A stretch of 16,145 nucleotides of DNA from an uncultured Flavobacteriaceae bacterium (lineage in GTDB: Bacteria > Bacteroidota > Bacteroidia > Flavobacteriales > Flavobacteriaceae). A program made the translations under genes and the position numbers. Shown here piece after piece: positions 7,248 to 13,568 of this stretch (position 1 is the first letter of the stretch; every line of letters starts with the position of its first letter). The notes beneath the pieces are model-generated. The model saw only the letters and a list, made by a program, of their open reading frames with translations, was not told where the DNA came from and did not search any database. The DNA lies in contig CALITN010000088.1 of assembly GCA_938041595.1 (NCBI GenBank), positions 1-16,145 on the forward strand, read 5' to 3'.

Positions 7248-8039
7248 ATGGATTTACAGCTTAAAGACAAAAAGGTGTTACTCACGGGAGCCACCCGCGG
7301 GATTGGCTATGGAGCAGCTCGACGCTTTGCTGAGGCCGGCGCAAAAGTATGGATTCACGGTTCCCGAAAGGAAAGCTGTGAAACGGCCCAAAAACGACTA
7401 TTGGAAGAGTTTCCAAAAACTAGCATCGCTATCAGTCCTTGCAATTTTGAAGATTCCCAAGCAGTAGCGGAATGGATTACACAACTTCCAGCCATGGACA
7501 TATTGGTTAACAACCTCGGGGTCTATCGGTCCGAAGATTTTTTTAGCATGTCCGACGAATGGTGGTTTAAACACTATGAGATAAATGTGATGAGTGGAGT
7601 GCGCCTGAGTCGACAGATGCTTCCACTGATGCTGGAAAATAATTGGGGACGTATTCTGTTTATTTCTAGTGAGTGTTCACGCTTGGTCCCACAAGATCTC
7701 ATTGCATACAGTGCCAGCAAAGCCGCTTTAGAAGCAATTAGCCGTGGCTTGGCGAAAACGACTCGAAACACTGGGGTGACCGTCAACAGTTTACAGCCGG
7801 GATCAACGCTGACAGAAGGAGCCATTTCCTTTTTGGAAGACCAAGCCGCCCAAACCGACAGCACCCCAGAGCAGGTGGCTAGCGATTTTTTTGTTTCGCA
7901 ACGTCCCGCCTCTACCCTACAGCGATTTGCCCAGGTGGACGAAGTAGCAGCCACTATTGTGTATTATTGTAGCCCGCTCGCTGCAGCCACCAATGGAAGT
8001 ACAATTGCGGTAGACGGTGGCAGCACCTTGGGTGGTTGA
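7248..8039 (+). CDS. Short-chain dehydrogenase/reductase (SDR)
   Basis: A 263-residue classical SDR with NAD(P)-binding Rossmann fold. The cofactor motif TGATRGIG is at 13-20. NNLG (88-91) stands in place of the usual NNAG. The catalytic set is N113, S141, Y154 and K158 (YSASK), with the 13-residue Ser-Tyr spacing expected of the family. LQPGSTLTEG (182-191) matches the PG segment after the active site, and DGGST near the C-terminus is the normal ending. A basic residue after the glycine motif (R16) and HGSRKE (37-42) suggest NADP(H), though this is inference. The gene starts directly on the base after the dioxygenase stop (TAA-ATG), so translation is probably coupled. The likely role is oxidation of an alcohol, or reduction of a ketone, in the same pathway as the dioxygenase. 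It resembles FabG-like enzymes, but its position makes a role in fatty acid synthesis unlikely. Confidence 0.9.
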   Translation: MDLQLKDKKVLLTGATRGIGYGAARRFAEAGAKVWIHGSRKESCETAQKRLLEEFPKTSIAISPCNFEDSQAVAEWITQLPAMDILVNNLGVYRSEDFFSMSDEWWFKHYEINVMSGVRLSRQMLPLMLENNWGRILFISSECSRLVPQDLIAYSASKAALEAISRGLAKTTRNTGVTVNSLQPGSTLTEGAISFLEDQAAQTDSTPEQVASDFFVSQRPASTLQRFAQVDEVAATIVYYCSPLAAATNGSTIAVDGGSTLGG

Positions 8040-8073
8040 TTCACAGCAGCTCAAAAGCCCGAAAAATCCCCGT

Positions 8074-8089
8074 GCTCAAAAGAATGAGC
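8074..8089 (+). terminator. Weak hairpin after the SDR gene
   Basis: GCTCA-AAAGAA-TGAGC forms a 5-bp stem with a 6-base loop, 34 bases after the SDR stop and 28 bases before the rplM promoter. There is no T run after it, so it may be a weak terminator or a chance inverted repeat. Confidence 0.2.
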
Positions 8090-8116
8090 CTATTGGCGAA
8101 AAAAGTGACTTGAATG

Positions 8117-8148
8117 TTGACAAATAATAAACTGAATTTGTACATTTG
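8117..8148 (+). promoter_or_regulatory. Bacteroidota-type promoter of the rplM operon
   Basis: TTG (8117-8119), a 21-base spacer and TACATTTG (8141-8148) match the TTG / TAnnTTTG promoter of Flavobacteria and Bacteroides without a mismatch in the -7 box. The expected transcription start, a few bases downstream, falls around 8153-8156. This supports a ribosomal operon transcribed independently of the SDR gene. Confidence 0.8.
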
Positions 8149-8153
8149 CAGCC

Positions 8154-8190
8154 CTGTAAGCATTATTTACAGCCAATTAAACAAATTATT
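8154..8190 (+). promoter_or_regulatory. Short rplM mRNA leader with a 5'-terminal hairpin
   Basis: The predicted transcript begins with CTGTAA-gcattat-TTACAG, a perfect 6-bp stem with a 7-base loop (8154-8172). An unstructured A/U-rich stretch leads to the GTG start at 8191. L13 is known to repress its own mRNA in E. coli, and I recall that L13 leader RNAs have been catalogued in Bacteroidia; whether this hairpin belongs to that class cannot be checked here. An alternative is a simple mRNA-stabilising 5' hairpin. Confidence 0.55.
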
Positions 8191-8646
8191 GTGGATACAT
8201 TAAGCTACAAAACGATTTCTGCCAACGCCAACACTGTGAATAAAGAGTGGGTCGTGGTAGACGTTGCCGGCCTTCCTTTGGGGCGTGCCGCAGCCGTCAT
8301 TGCTCGCCTGTTACGCGGGAAGCACAAAACTAATTTTACCCCCCACGTGGACTGTGGTGACAACGTAGTGGTCATCAACGCTTCACAGGTTGCTTTGAAA
8401 GGTAACAAATGGGAGCAAAAAGAATACATTCGCTACACTGGCTATCCTGGTGGACAACGCGTTTTGAATGCAACACAAATGCACCTCAAAGGAGGACACC
8501 GTTTGGTAGAAAAAGCTGTCAAAGGGATGCTCCCCAAAAACAAATTGGGTGCTGAATTGTTCCGCAACTTAAGAGTTTTCGCTGGAAGCGATCACCCGCA
8601 TGATGCACAAAATCCAACTGTTATTTCAATCAACGAACATATCTAA
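8191..8646 (+). CDS. rplM: 50S ribosomal protein L13
   Basis: Large-subunit protein bound early to 23S rRNA during 50S assembly. The start chosen is the GTG at 8191, which gives 151 residues beginning (M)DTLSYKTISAN, the standard flavobacterial N-terminus. The longer in-frame reading from 8146 would begin inside the promoter's -7 box and add 15 residues that do not look conserved. Recognisable blocks are WVVVDVAGLPLGRAAAVIA (20-38), TPHVDCGDNVVVINA (50-64), YTGYPGGQR (81-89), the RLVEKAVKGMLPKNKLG segment (102-118) and LRVFAG. It is the first gene of the rplM-rpsI-rpsB-tsf run. Its TAA stop shares its last A with the ATG of rpsI, so translation of the two is probably coupled. Confidence 0.96.
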   Translation: MDTLSYKTISANANTVNKEWVVVDVAGLPLGRAAAVIARLLRGKHKTNFTPHVDCGDNVVVINASQVALKGNKWEQKEYIRYTGYPGGQRVLNATQMHLKGGHRLVEKAVKGMLPKNKLGAELFRNLRVFAGSDHPHDAQNPTVISINEHI

Positions 8647-9032
8647 TGGAAGTAATTCACACTATTGGACGTCGTAAGACCTCTGTTGCTCGCCTCTATT
8701 TTTCTGAAGGAAAAGGGAACATCACGGTCAACAAAAAAGATTATAAAACGCATTTTCCTACTTCCATGTTGCAGTACAAAATCGAGCAACCGATGCTACT
8801 CACAGGAACCGAAGGTGCTTTTGATCTAAAAATCACTGTTAAAGGTGGTGGAATCACTGGACAAGCCGAAGCCGTTCGCTTGGCAATTTCCAGAGCGCTT
8901 TGCCAACACAATGAAGAGCATCGCGGAGCGCTTAAGCCAGAAGGTTTGCTAACACGTGATCCTCGAATGGTAGAACGCAAAAAGTTTGGACAAAAGAAAG
9001 CGAGAAAGAAATTCCAATTTTCGAAACGTTAA
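8646..9032 (+). CDS. rpsI: 30S ribosomal protein S9
   Basis: A 128-residue small-subunit protein of the 30S head. GRRKTSVARLYF (8-19), the glycine-rich stretch VKGGGITGQAEAVRLAISRAL (65-85), LLTRDPRMVERKK (101-113) and the basic tail ending FQFSKR are all diagnostic. In known ribosomes the S9 tail reaches the P site and its last arginine contacts tRNA; that ending is intact here. The start ATG overlaps the rplM stop by one base (TAATG), the usual rplM-rpsI arrangement. It is followed by a 144-base structured gap before rpsB. Confidence 0.97.
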   Translation: MEVIHTIGRRKTSVARLYFSEGKGNITVNKKDYKTHFPTSMLQYKIEQPMLLTGTEGAFDLKITVKGGGITGQAEAVRLAISRALCQHNEEHRGALKPEGLLTRDPRMVERKKFGQKKARKKFQFSKR

Positions 9033-9045
9033 TACTAGTACCCAT

Positions 9046-9065
9046 AAGGTCTCTTCGGAGACCTT
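9046..9065 (+). terminator. Perfect UUCG-capped hairpin after rpsI
   Basis: AAGGTCTC-TTCG-GAGACCTT is an uninterrupted 8-bp stem with a cUUCGg tetraloop, one of the most stable RNA hairpins. It starts 14 bases after the rpsI stop. No T run follows, so it is not a canonical intrinsic terminator; it may be an attenuator, an mRNA 3'-end stabiliser or part of the rpsB leader. Confidence 0.6.
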
Positions 9066-9096
9066 GCTCATTTATATATTGAACCAGTTGCTTGAA

Positions 9097-9171
9097 CCGC
9101 TACGGCGGGGATTAGTTTAGCATCTAAATAAGTTAAACATCTTATTGCTATACCTAAGGAACGTAAACTAA
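9097..9171 (+). promoter_or_regulatory. Candidate structured rpsB leader
   Basis: Three further pairings lie before rpsB. (1) CCGC-TACG-GCGG (9097-9108), a 4-bp stem with a UACG loop of the UNCG type. (2) A long-range 8-bp perfect stem, TTAGTTTA (9112-9119) with TAAACTAA (9164-9171), which ends six bases before the ATG. (3) Nested inside it, AATAAG (9127-9132) with CTTATT (9141-9146) around an 8-base loop. No TAnnTTTG promoter box is present in the gap, so this RNA is probably made by readthrough from the rplM promoter. S2 represses rpsB-tsf through a leader structure in E. coli, so autoregulation by S2 is a reasonable guess. A purine stretch AAGGA (9156-9160) lies inside the closed loop. Confidence 0.5.
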
Positions 9172-9176
9172 AAACT

Positions 9177-10052
9177 ATGGCACAAACAGAAGTAAAAGAC
9201 TTACTCAATGCAGGCGTCCACTTTGGACACCTTACCCGAAAGTGGAACCCTAATATGGCGCCCTACATCTATATGGAGCGCAACGGGATTCACATCATCA
9301 ACCTTTACAAAACAGCGGCAAAAATCGACGAAGCCCAAGAAGCGCTAAAAAAGATTGCCGCTTCTGGTCGTAAAATCCTTTTTGTTGCTACCAAGAAACA
9401 GGCCAAAGACATCGTTGCTGAAAAAGCAAAAAATGTCAACATGCCTTATATCACAGAGCGTTGGCCCGGAGGAATGCTCACAAACTTTGTAACCATTCGC
9501 AAAGCAGTTAAGAAAATGGCGGCCATCGACCGCATGAAAAAAGATGGAACTTTTGAAACCCTTTCCAAAAAAGAGCGCTTGCAAGTGGATCGTTTGCGTG
9601 CGAAGTTGGAAAAAAACCTAGGTTCGATCACTGATATGACACGCCTACCAGGCGCTTTATTTGTTGTGGATATCAAACGTGAGCATATTGCCATTAAAGA
9701 AGCTCGCAAATTGAAAATTCCAATCTTTGCAATGGTTGACACCAACTCCGATCCAAGAGAGGTTGAATACGTAATCCCTGCCAATGATGATGCATCAAAG
9801 TCTATCGAAAAAATCTTGACATTGGTCTCTGATGCTGTAGCCGAAGGCTTGCAACAACGCAAACAAGAAAAAGAAGCAGAATCCAAAGGAGAAACACCAG
9901 AAGTGACTCCAGCCGAAGAAGCTCCAAAGGCAGAAACTCCTGAAGCGGAGGCCTCAGCAGTCGAAACACCTGCCGCCAAAGAAAAGGCTCCAAAAGCCAA
10001 AGAAGCATCTGCTGAAAAAGCGGATACTGAGGAAAAAGCTACTGAAGAATAA
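9177..10052 (+). CDS. rpsB: 30S ribosomal protein S2 with long charged C-terminal tail
   Basis: Small-subunit protein that binds late at the junction of the 30S head and body and contacts S1 in organisms that have it. The core (1 to about 229) is standard: GVHFGHLTRKWNPNMAPYIY (13-32), NGIHIINLYKT (36-46), FVATKKQA, RWPGGMLTNF and a DTNSDP motif near residue 190. After QQRK (226-229) about 60 residues of low-complexity sequence follow, rich in E, A, K and P, with three ETP repeats. Normal S2 is about 230-255 residues, so this 291-residue form carries a genuine extension that is probably disordered. The ATG at 9177 is preceded by an A-rich stretch and by the 3' arm of a predicted stem. tsf follows after 28 bases, the conserved rpsB-tsf pair. 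Confidence 0.97.
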   Translation: MAQTEVKDLLNAGVHFGHLTRKWNPNMAPYIYMERNGIHIINLYKTAAKIDEAQEALKKIAASGRKILFVATKKQAKDIVAEKAKNVNMPYITERWPGGMLTNFVTIRKAVKKMAAIDRMKKDGTFETLSKKERLQVDRLRAKLEKNLGSITDMTRLPGALFVVDIKREHIAIKEARKLKIPIFAMVDTNSDPREVEYVIPANDDASKSIEKILTLVSDAVAEGLQQRKQEKEAESKGETPEVTPAEEAPKAETPEAEASAVETPAAKEKAPKAKEASAEKADTEEKATEE

Positions 10053-10080
10053 CATTTACTAACACTTAAAATACACCACA

Positions 10081-10902
10081 GTGAAAATTACTGCATCTGA
10101 AGTCAATAAACTACGGCAAGCCACTGGCGCCGGAATGATGGATTGTAAAAAAGCCCTTGTTGAATCGGAAGGCGATTTCGAAAAAGCGGTAGAAGTACTG
10201 CGTAAGAAAGGACAAAAAGTAGCCGCCAACAGAGCCGACAGGGACTCTACAGAAGGGGCTGTGTTAGCCAAAGTCAATGGCGACCAAACCGTAGGTGTGG
10301 TTGTGTCCGTAAATTGTGAAACCGATTTTGTTGCCAAAAACGATTCTTATTTAGCCCTTGCGCAAAGTTTGGTTGATCATGCCTTGGCGTTTGAAACAGA
10401 GGAGGCTTTCTTAGTTTCTGACTTTCAAGGCATGACCGTTGCTGAAAAACTTACCGAGCAAACGGGTGTTATTGGAGAAAAAATTGAGATTGGTTCTTTC
10501 AAACGTTTAAGTGCTCCTTTCGTAGGTTCATACATCCATGCTGGAAACAAGATTGCAACTTTAGTAGGGCTTTCTGCTCCATCGGAAAAAGCTGCTGAAG
10601 TAGCCAAGAATGTCGCTATGCAAGCCGCTGCAATGAATCCTATTGCCTTAAACGAAGAGGGAGTGGATGCTTCTATAATCGAAAAAGAAATCGAAATCGC
10701 CAAAGACCAATTGCGTCAAGAGGGAAAGCCAGAAGCTATGTTAGACAATATTGCCAAGGGGAAAATCAAGCGTTTCTTCAAGGACAATACCTTGGTTAAC
10801 CAAGACTACATAAAAGACGGGAAACAATCTGTTGCGGCCTACGTAGAATCGGAAGCTCCTGGAGTAACCGTTACTGCTTTTGAGCGTGCCGCTTTGGGAT
10901 AG
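10081..10902 (+). CDS. tsf: Translation elongation factor Ts
   Basis: Guanine nucleotide exchange factor that releases GDP from EF-Tu. The 273-residue protein has the N-terminal UBA-like module with the signature LRQATGAGMMDCKKAL (11-26) and the second signature VNCETDFVAKND (77-88), which contains the TDFV contact with EF-Tu. The C-terminal dimerisation region and the block KIKRFFKDNTLVNQDYIKD follow. The start is GTG at 10081; no upstream ATG in frame is available, and MKITASEVNKLRQ is a normal family start. Flavobacterial Ts proteins often exceed 300 residues, so this is the shorter version, close in length to the Bacteroides form. It is the last gene of the operon, followed directly by a strong terminator. 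Confidence 0.97.
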   Translation: MKITASEVNKLRQATGAGMMDCKKALVESEGDFEKAVEVLRKKGQKVAANRADRDSTEGAVLAKVNGDQTVGVVVSVNCETDFVAKNDSYLALAQSLVDHALAFETEEAFLVSDFQGMTVAEKLTEQTGVIGEKIEIGSFKRLSAPFVGSYIHAGNKIATLVGLSAPSEKAAEVAKNVAMQAAAMNPIALNEEGVDASIIEKEIEIAKDQLRQEGKPEAMLDNIAKGKIKRFFKDNTLVNQDYIKDGKQSVAAYVESEAPGVTVTAFERAALG

Positions 10903-10921
10903 AACTTTATTATATACTGCT

Positions 10922-10953
10922 AAAAAACACCCACTTTGGGTGTTTTTTTGTTT
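10922..10953 (+). terminator. Strong intrinsic terminator of the rplM-rpsI-rpsB-tsf operon
   Basis: Six A and CACCC pair with GGGTG and the first six of seven T around a 5-base ACTTT loop (10922-10948), an 11-bp perfect stem. Seven T, a G and more T follow. Because the stem is flanked by A on one side and T on the other, it could work in both directions. It ends only about 16 bases before the tag start codon. Confidence 0.88.
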
Positions 10954-10968
10954 TTGTATCTTCCCATT

Positions 10969-11547
10969 ATGGATTCGAAAAAACGATGCCAATGGTGCCT
11001 TGGTGACCCCCTATATGAGAGGTATCACGACACGGAGTGGGGGGTTCCTTTACGGGATGACCAAAGCCTGTTTGAATTTCTCATTTTAGAAACCTTTCAA
11101 GCCGGTCTAAGTTGGATCACCATTCTCCGCAAAAGGGAGCATTTTCGGTTGGCATTTGATCATTTTGACTATCAAAAAATTGCGCGTTACCCAGAGTCCA
11201 AAATAGCATCCCTACTCAAGAATTCTGGAATTGTTCGTAACCAGCTTAAGATTCGGGCGACGATCAACAATGCGCAGCGCTTTATCGAAGTGCAAAAAGA
11301 ATTTGGCAGCTTTTCAAAGTACATTTGGGCCTTTGTAGCAGACCGTCCGCTACAAAATCAGTTTGCTCACCAAGATTTCATTCCAGCGACCACACCACTA
11401 GCAACACAAATCAGCAAGGATCTTAAAAAAAGAGGGTTCAAATTTGTAGGTCCCACTGTCATCTATGCCCATATGCAAGCTACTGGGATGGTCAATGACC
11501 ATGTGGTAGATTGTTTTCGATATCTGGAAGTCCAAAAAAAATCTTAG
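10969..11547 (+). CDS. tag: DNA-3-methyladenine glycosylase I
   Basis: Base excision repair enzyme that removes 3-methyladenine from alkylated DNA. With the ATG at 10969 it has 192 residues. All features of the Tag family are present with the same spacing as in E. coli Tag: zinc ligands C7, H20, H178 and C182; WG at 24-25; catalytic-pocket E41 and W49 in ETFQAGLSWITIL; KKRGFKFVGPTVIYAHMQATGMVNDHVVDC at the C-terminal half. The longer in-frame reading from 10936 would begin inside the tsf terminator stem and is rejected. The transcript start must lie very close to the ATG: TTTG (10935-10938) and TATCTTCC (10957-10964) are a poor promoter match with 18-base spacing and would give an almost leaderless mRNA. 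Its stop interlocks with that of the convergent DUF3127 gene. Confidence 0.95.
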   Translation: MDSKKRCQWCLGDPLYERYHDTEWGVPLRDDQSLFEFLILETFQAGLSWITILRKREHFRLAFDHFDYQKIARYPESKIASLLKNSGIVRNQLKIRATINNAQRFIEVQKEFGSFSKYIWAFVADRPLQNQFAHQDFIPATTPLATQISKDLKKRGFKFVGPTVIYAHMQATGMVNDHVVDCFRYLEVQKKS

Positions 11548-11930
11548 AAAGGCAGATCGTCCTCAACTTCATTTGGGCTATCACTAGCGGGTTCAAATGA
11601 GGTTGGTGGTGGCATTGGTGGTGCTTCGTTGGATACCTGTGATTGATCCATCGCATCAATACGCCATCCTTGGATAGAATTAAAATATTTGGTCTCTCCT
11701 TGAGGATTTACCCATTCACGTCCTCGCAGGTTGATCCCAATTTTCACGTTTTGACCCACTTGAAATGCATTGAGTAATTCGCATTTGTCTTGGACAAATT
11801 CCACCATGATATGTTGGGGGTATTGTTCTTCGGTGGTGATAACTACTTCCCGCTTTCGGAAGCCATTGTTACCATAGGTTTTTGTTTCGTCTAGCCATTT
11901 GATTTTACCGGCAATTTCCATAGAATCCAT
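11544..11930 (-). CDS. DUF3127 family OB-fold protein with SSB-like C-terminal tip
   Basis: Small cytosolic protein of the Bacteroidota DUF3127 family, 128 residues from the ATG at 11930. The internal ATG at 11921, giving MEIAGKI, matches the start I recall for homologues and may be the true one. The core (about 4-93) holds GNNGFRKREVVITTEEQYPQH (20-40), VEFVQDKCELL (43-53), INLRGREWVNPQGETKYFNSIQGWRI (66-91), a compact beta barrel predicted to be OB-like. A proline-rich linker (about 100-120) follows, and the protein ends EVEDDLPF, closely resembling the DDDIPF tip of single-stranded DNA-binding protein through which SSB recruits repair partners. DNA binding is inferred, not shown. It is convergent with the repair gene tag, with a 4-base stop overlap, and divergent from the histidine kinase gene. 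Confidence 0.85.
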   Translation of the reverse strand: MDSMEIAGKIKWLDETKTYGNNGFRKREVVITTEEQYPQHIMVEFVQDKCELLNAFQVGQNVKIGINLRGREWVNPQGETKYFNSIQGWRIDAMDQSQVSNEAPPMPPPTSFEPASDSPNEVEDDLPF

Positions 11931-11947
11931 GTTTGCTATAAAAGTAA

Positions 11948-11979
11948 CAAAAGTTTGGCGTTACACCTCTTTTTTCAAA
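11948..11979 (-). promoter_or_regulatory. Candidate promoter of the DUF3127 gene
   Basis: On the minus strand TTTG (11979 to 11976), a 20-base spacer and AACTTTTG (11955 to 11948) match the phylum promoter with one mismatch in the -7 box (A for T at its first base). Transcription would start about ten bases before the ATG at 11930. On the + strand of the same 82-base gap, TATCTTCG (11986-11993) is a near -7 box for the kinase gene but has no well-placed -33 element. Confidence 0.45.
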
Positions 11980-12012
11980 TTGACTTATCTTCGTTACTAA
12001 GGACTTTCTTCC

Positions 12013-13182
12013 ATGCGCAGCCTTTCCCTTTTAGAACGAATCAAAAACAGCTGGCTTTTCGTTGTTTTTGGCATTGTGGCTCTGATTCTTTGGAACACCA
12101 ATCTTCTTTTTGATCGTCTGAAAACAGAAGAGCGCAAAAAAATGGAACTATGGGCGATGGCCCAAAAAGAATCCATTCAGAATCAGGCGCCAACAAATTT
12201 GACTCTGGAAGTATTATTGCAAACGGGAACCAATCCGATGATCCAGGTGGATGCCCGCGGGCGTATTATTGGATTTAAAAATATTGCCTGGCAGGCCTCT
12301 CAAGATTCTGCCTTATTATACAAACAATTAAAACGCTATAAGGCGCAAAATGACCCCATTCCCATCTATTTTAAGATTCCCGAGGAATCTACACCGCTCG
12401 TGGATCAAAAACTTTACTACGGAGATTCCAGTATGCTGCTCAAACTGCAATACTATCCCCTCGCCCTGCTTTTGATTATTTTTCTCTTTGGCTTGGTGCT
12501 TTATTATGTCTTCAAAACCATTCGGATTTCAGAACAAAACAAGCTCTGGGCGGGAATGGCCAAAGAAACGGCCCACCAAATTGGCACGCCCCTTTCTTCC
12601 ATGTTAGGGTGGATTGCTTTAGGAAAAGAAGATAGTCTGCCTAGAGACACTGATGCATTTACCGAAATGGAGAAAGACGTTCATCGATTACAATTGATCA
12701 CAGAGCGTTTTTCCAAAATTGGCTCCCTTCCACAGTTAGTCCCCCTAGACTGGGTTGCAAGTATCCGGACTACACTTCAATACCTAGAAAATCGCAGTGC
12801 CGAGCAAATTCATTTTTCCATTACCTATCCTGAAACGATCGTTGAAATTGAAGGGAATTCCGAACTTTTAAGTTGGACTTTGGAAAATCTTGTCAAAAAC
12901 GGAATTGATGCCATGAAAGGGAAAGGCACTCTTCATCTACGGATGGAAATTGATGCTAAGAAAGCAAGACTCTATGTGCAAGACGAGGGCCAAGGGATTC
13001 CCAAGGAACACCGTAAAAAAATATTCAGCCCCGGATTTAGTACCAAAAAAAGAGGCTGGGGGCTTGGGCTTTCATTGGCCAAACGTATTGTGGAACATTA
13101 CCATAAAGGCCAATTGGAAATTGTAAAAACAGCGGTAGGAGTGGGTACTACCTTTTGTATTAGTTTAGAGCGTTCCCGCTAA
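12013..13182 (+). CDS. Membrane sensor histidine kinase, no adjacent response regulator
   Basis: A 389-residue inner-membrane kinase. Membrane helices at about 13-33 and 148-168 enclose a periplasmic sensor of about 115 residues (34-147) with no recognisable domain. The cytoplasmic dimerisation helix carries the H box AKETAHQIGTPLSS (183-196), with H188 as the phosphorylated histidine; the spelling AHQIGTPLSS is a Bacteroidota subtype of the common HELRTPL. The ATPase domain has the N box ENLVKNGIDAM (291-301), G1 DEGQG (324-328), F box IFSPGFSTK (337-345) and G2 GWGLGLSLAKRIV (348-360). No response regulator is encoded in the window, so its partner must lie elsewhere. It is convergent with the HIT gene, with stop codons overlapping by 4 nt, and divergent from the DUF3127 gene. 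The input signal is unknown. Confidence 0.9.
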   Translation: MRSLSLLERIKNSWLFVVFGIVALILWNTNLLFDRLKTEERKKMELWAMAQKESIQNQAPTNLTLEVLLQTGTNPMIQVDARGRIIGFKNIAWQASQDSALLYKQLKRYKAQNDPIPIYFKIPEESTPLVDQKLYYGDSSMLLKLQYYPLALLLIIFLFGLVLYYVFKTIRISEQNKLWAGMAKETAHQIGTPLSSMLGWIALGKEDSLPRDTDAFTEMEKDVHRLQLITERFSKIGSLPQLVPLDWVASIRTTLQYLENRSAEQIHFSITYPETIVEIEGNSELLSWTLENLVKNGIDAMKGKGTLHLRMEIDAKKARLYVQDEGQGIPKEHRKKIFSPGFSTKKRGWGLGLSLAKRIVEHYHKGQLEIVKTAVGVGTTFCISLERSR

Positions 13183-13568
13183 AAGGCTTCTTGAATTTTT
13201 TTTGCCAAACTTTCAAAGGCTTCTGGAGACATTGTTGCTTTTTTTTGAAAAGTAGCATCCGTCATTTCATTGAGCGGAATTAAATGCACATGTGCGTGGG
13301 GTACCTCCAAACCAATAACACTCAATCCAATTCGCTTGCATGGAACAACCTCACGAAGAGCTAAGGCTACCTTACGCGAAAAGTTCATCAAGTCGTTATA
13401 CGCTTGTTCTTCTAAATCCATCAAACGATCTGTTTCTTTTTTAGGAATACAAAGGGTGTGTCCTGTAGTATTTGGATTGATATCAAGAAAGGCAAGGTGA
13501 TGCTCGTCTTCTGCGACTTTGTAGCACGGAATCTCACCCGCTACGATTTTGGTGAAAATACTGGCCAT
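13179..13568 (-). CDS. HIT family nucleotide-binding protein
   Basis: A 129-residue histidine triad protein, probably a purine nucleoside phosphoramidase or dinucleotide hydrolase of the Hint branch. The triad HAHVHLIPL is at 91-99, with H93 as the expected nucleophile. The N-terminal SIFTKIVAGEIPCYKVAEDE (3-22), LAFLDINPNTTGHTLCIPKK (25-44) and a helix at about 50-75 complete the normal fold. The ATG lies directly after the greA stop (TAG-ATG), so it is the second gene of a greA-HIT unit; I recall this pair being common in Flavobacteria. The gene end overlaps the convergent kinase gene by 4 nt, and its lysine-rich last codons supply an eight-T run on the kinase strand (near 13197-13204) that could help end the kinase transcript. 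The physiological substrate is unknown. Confidence 0.93.
   Translation of the reverse strand: MASIFTKIVAGEIPCYKVAEDEHHLAFLDINPNTTGHTLCIPKKETDRLMDLEEQAYNDLMNFSRKVALALREVVPCKRIGLSVIGLEVPHAHVHLIPLNEMTDATFQKKATMSPEAFESLAKKIQEAF

Noticed and set aside
8049..8082. Direct repeat GCTCAAAAG at 8049-8057 and 8074-8082.
   Set aside because: Only nine bases, two copies, in an A-rich gap; no further copies or context, probably chance.
8146..8190. Longer rplM reading starting at 8146.
   Set aside because: It would begin inside the promoter -7 box and add 15 residues (including the leader hairpin) that are not part of the conserved L13 N-terminus; GTG at 8191 fits the family.
9446..10000. Antisense open frame of 184 codons opposite rpsB.
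   Set aside because: It lies entirely opposite a certain ribosomal protein gene. Its serine/alanine-rich translation is the reverse reading of the low-complexity tail and core.
10936..10968. Longer tag reading starting at 10936.
   Set aside because: It starts inside the loop of the tsf terminator and encodes a hydrophobic stretch not found in Tag; zinc-ligand C7 is properly placed from the ATG at 10969.
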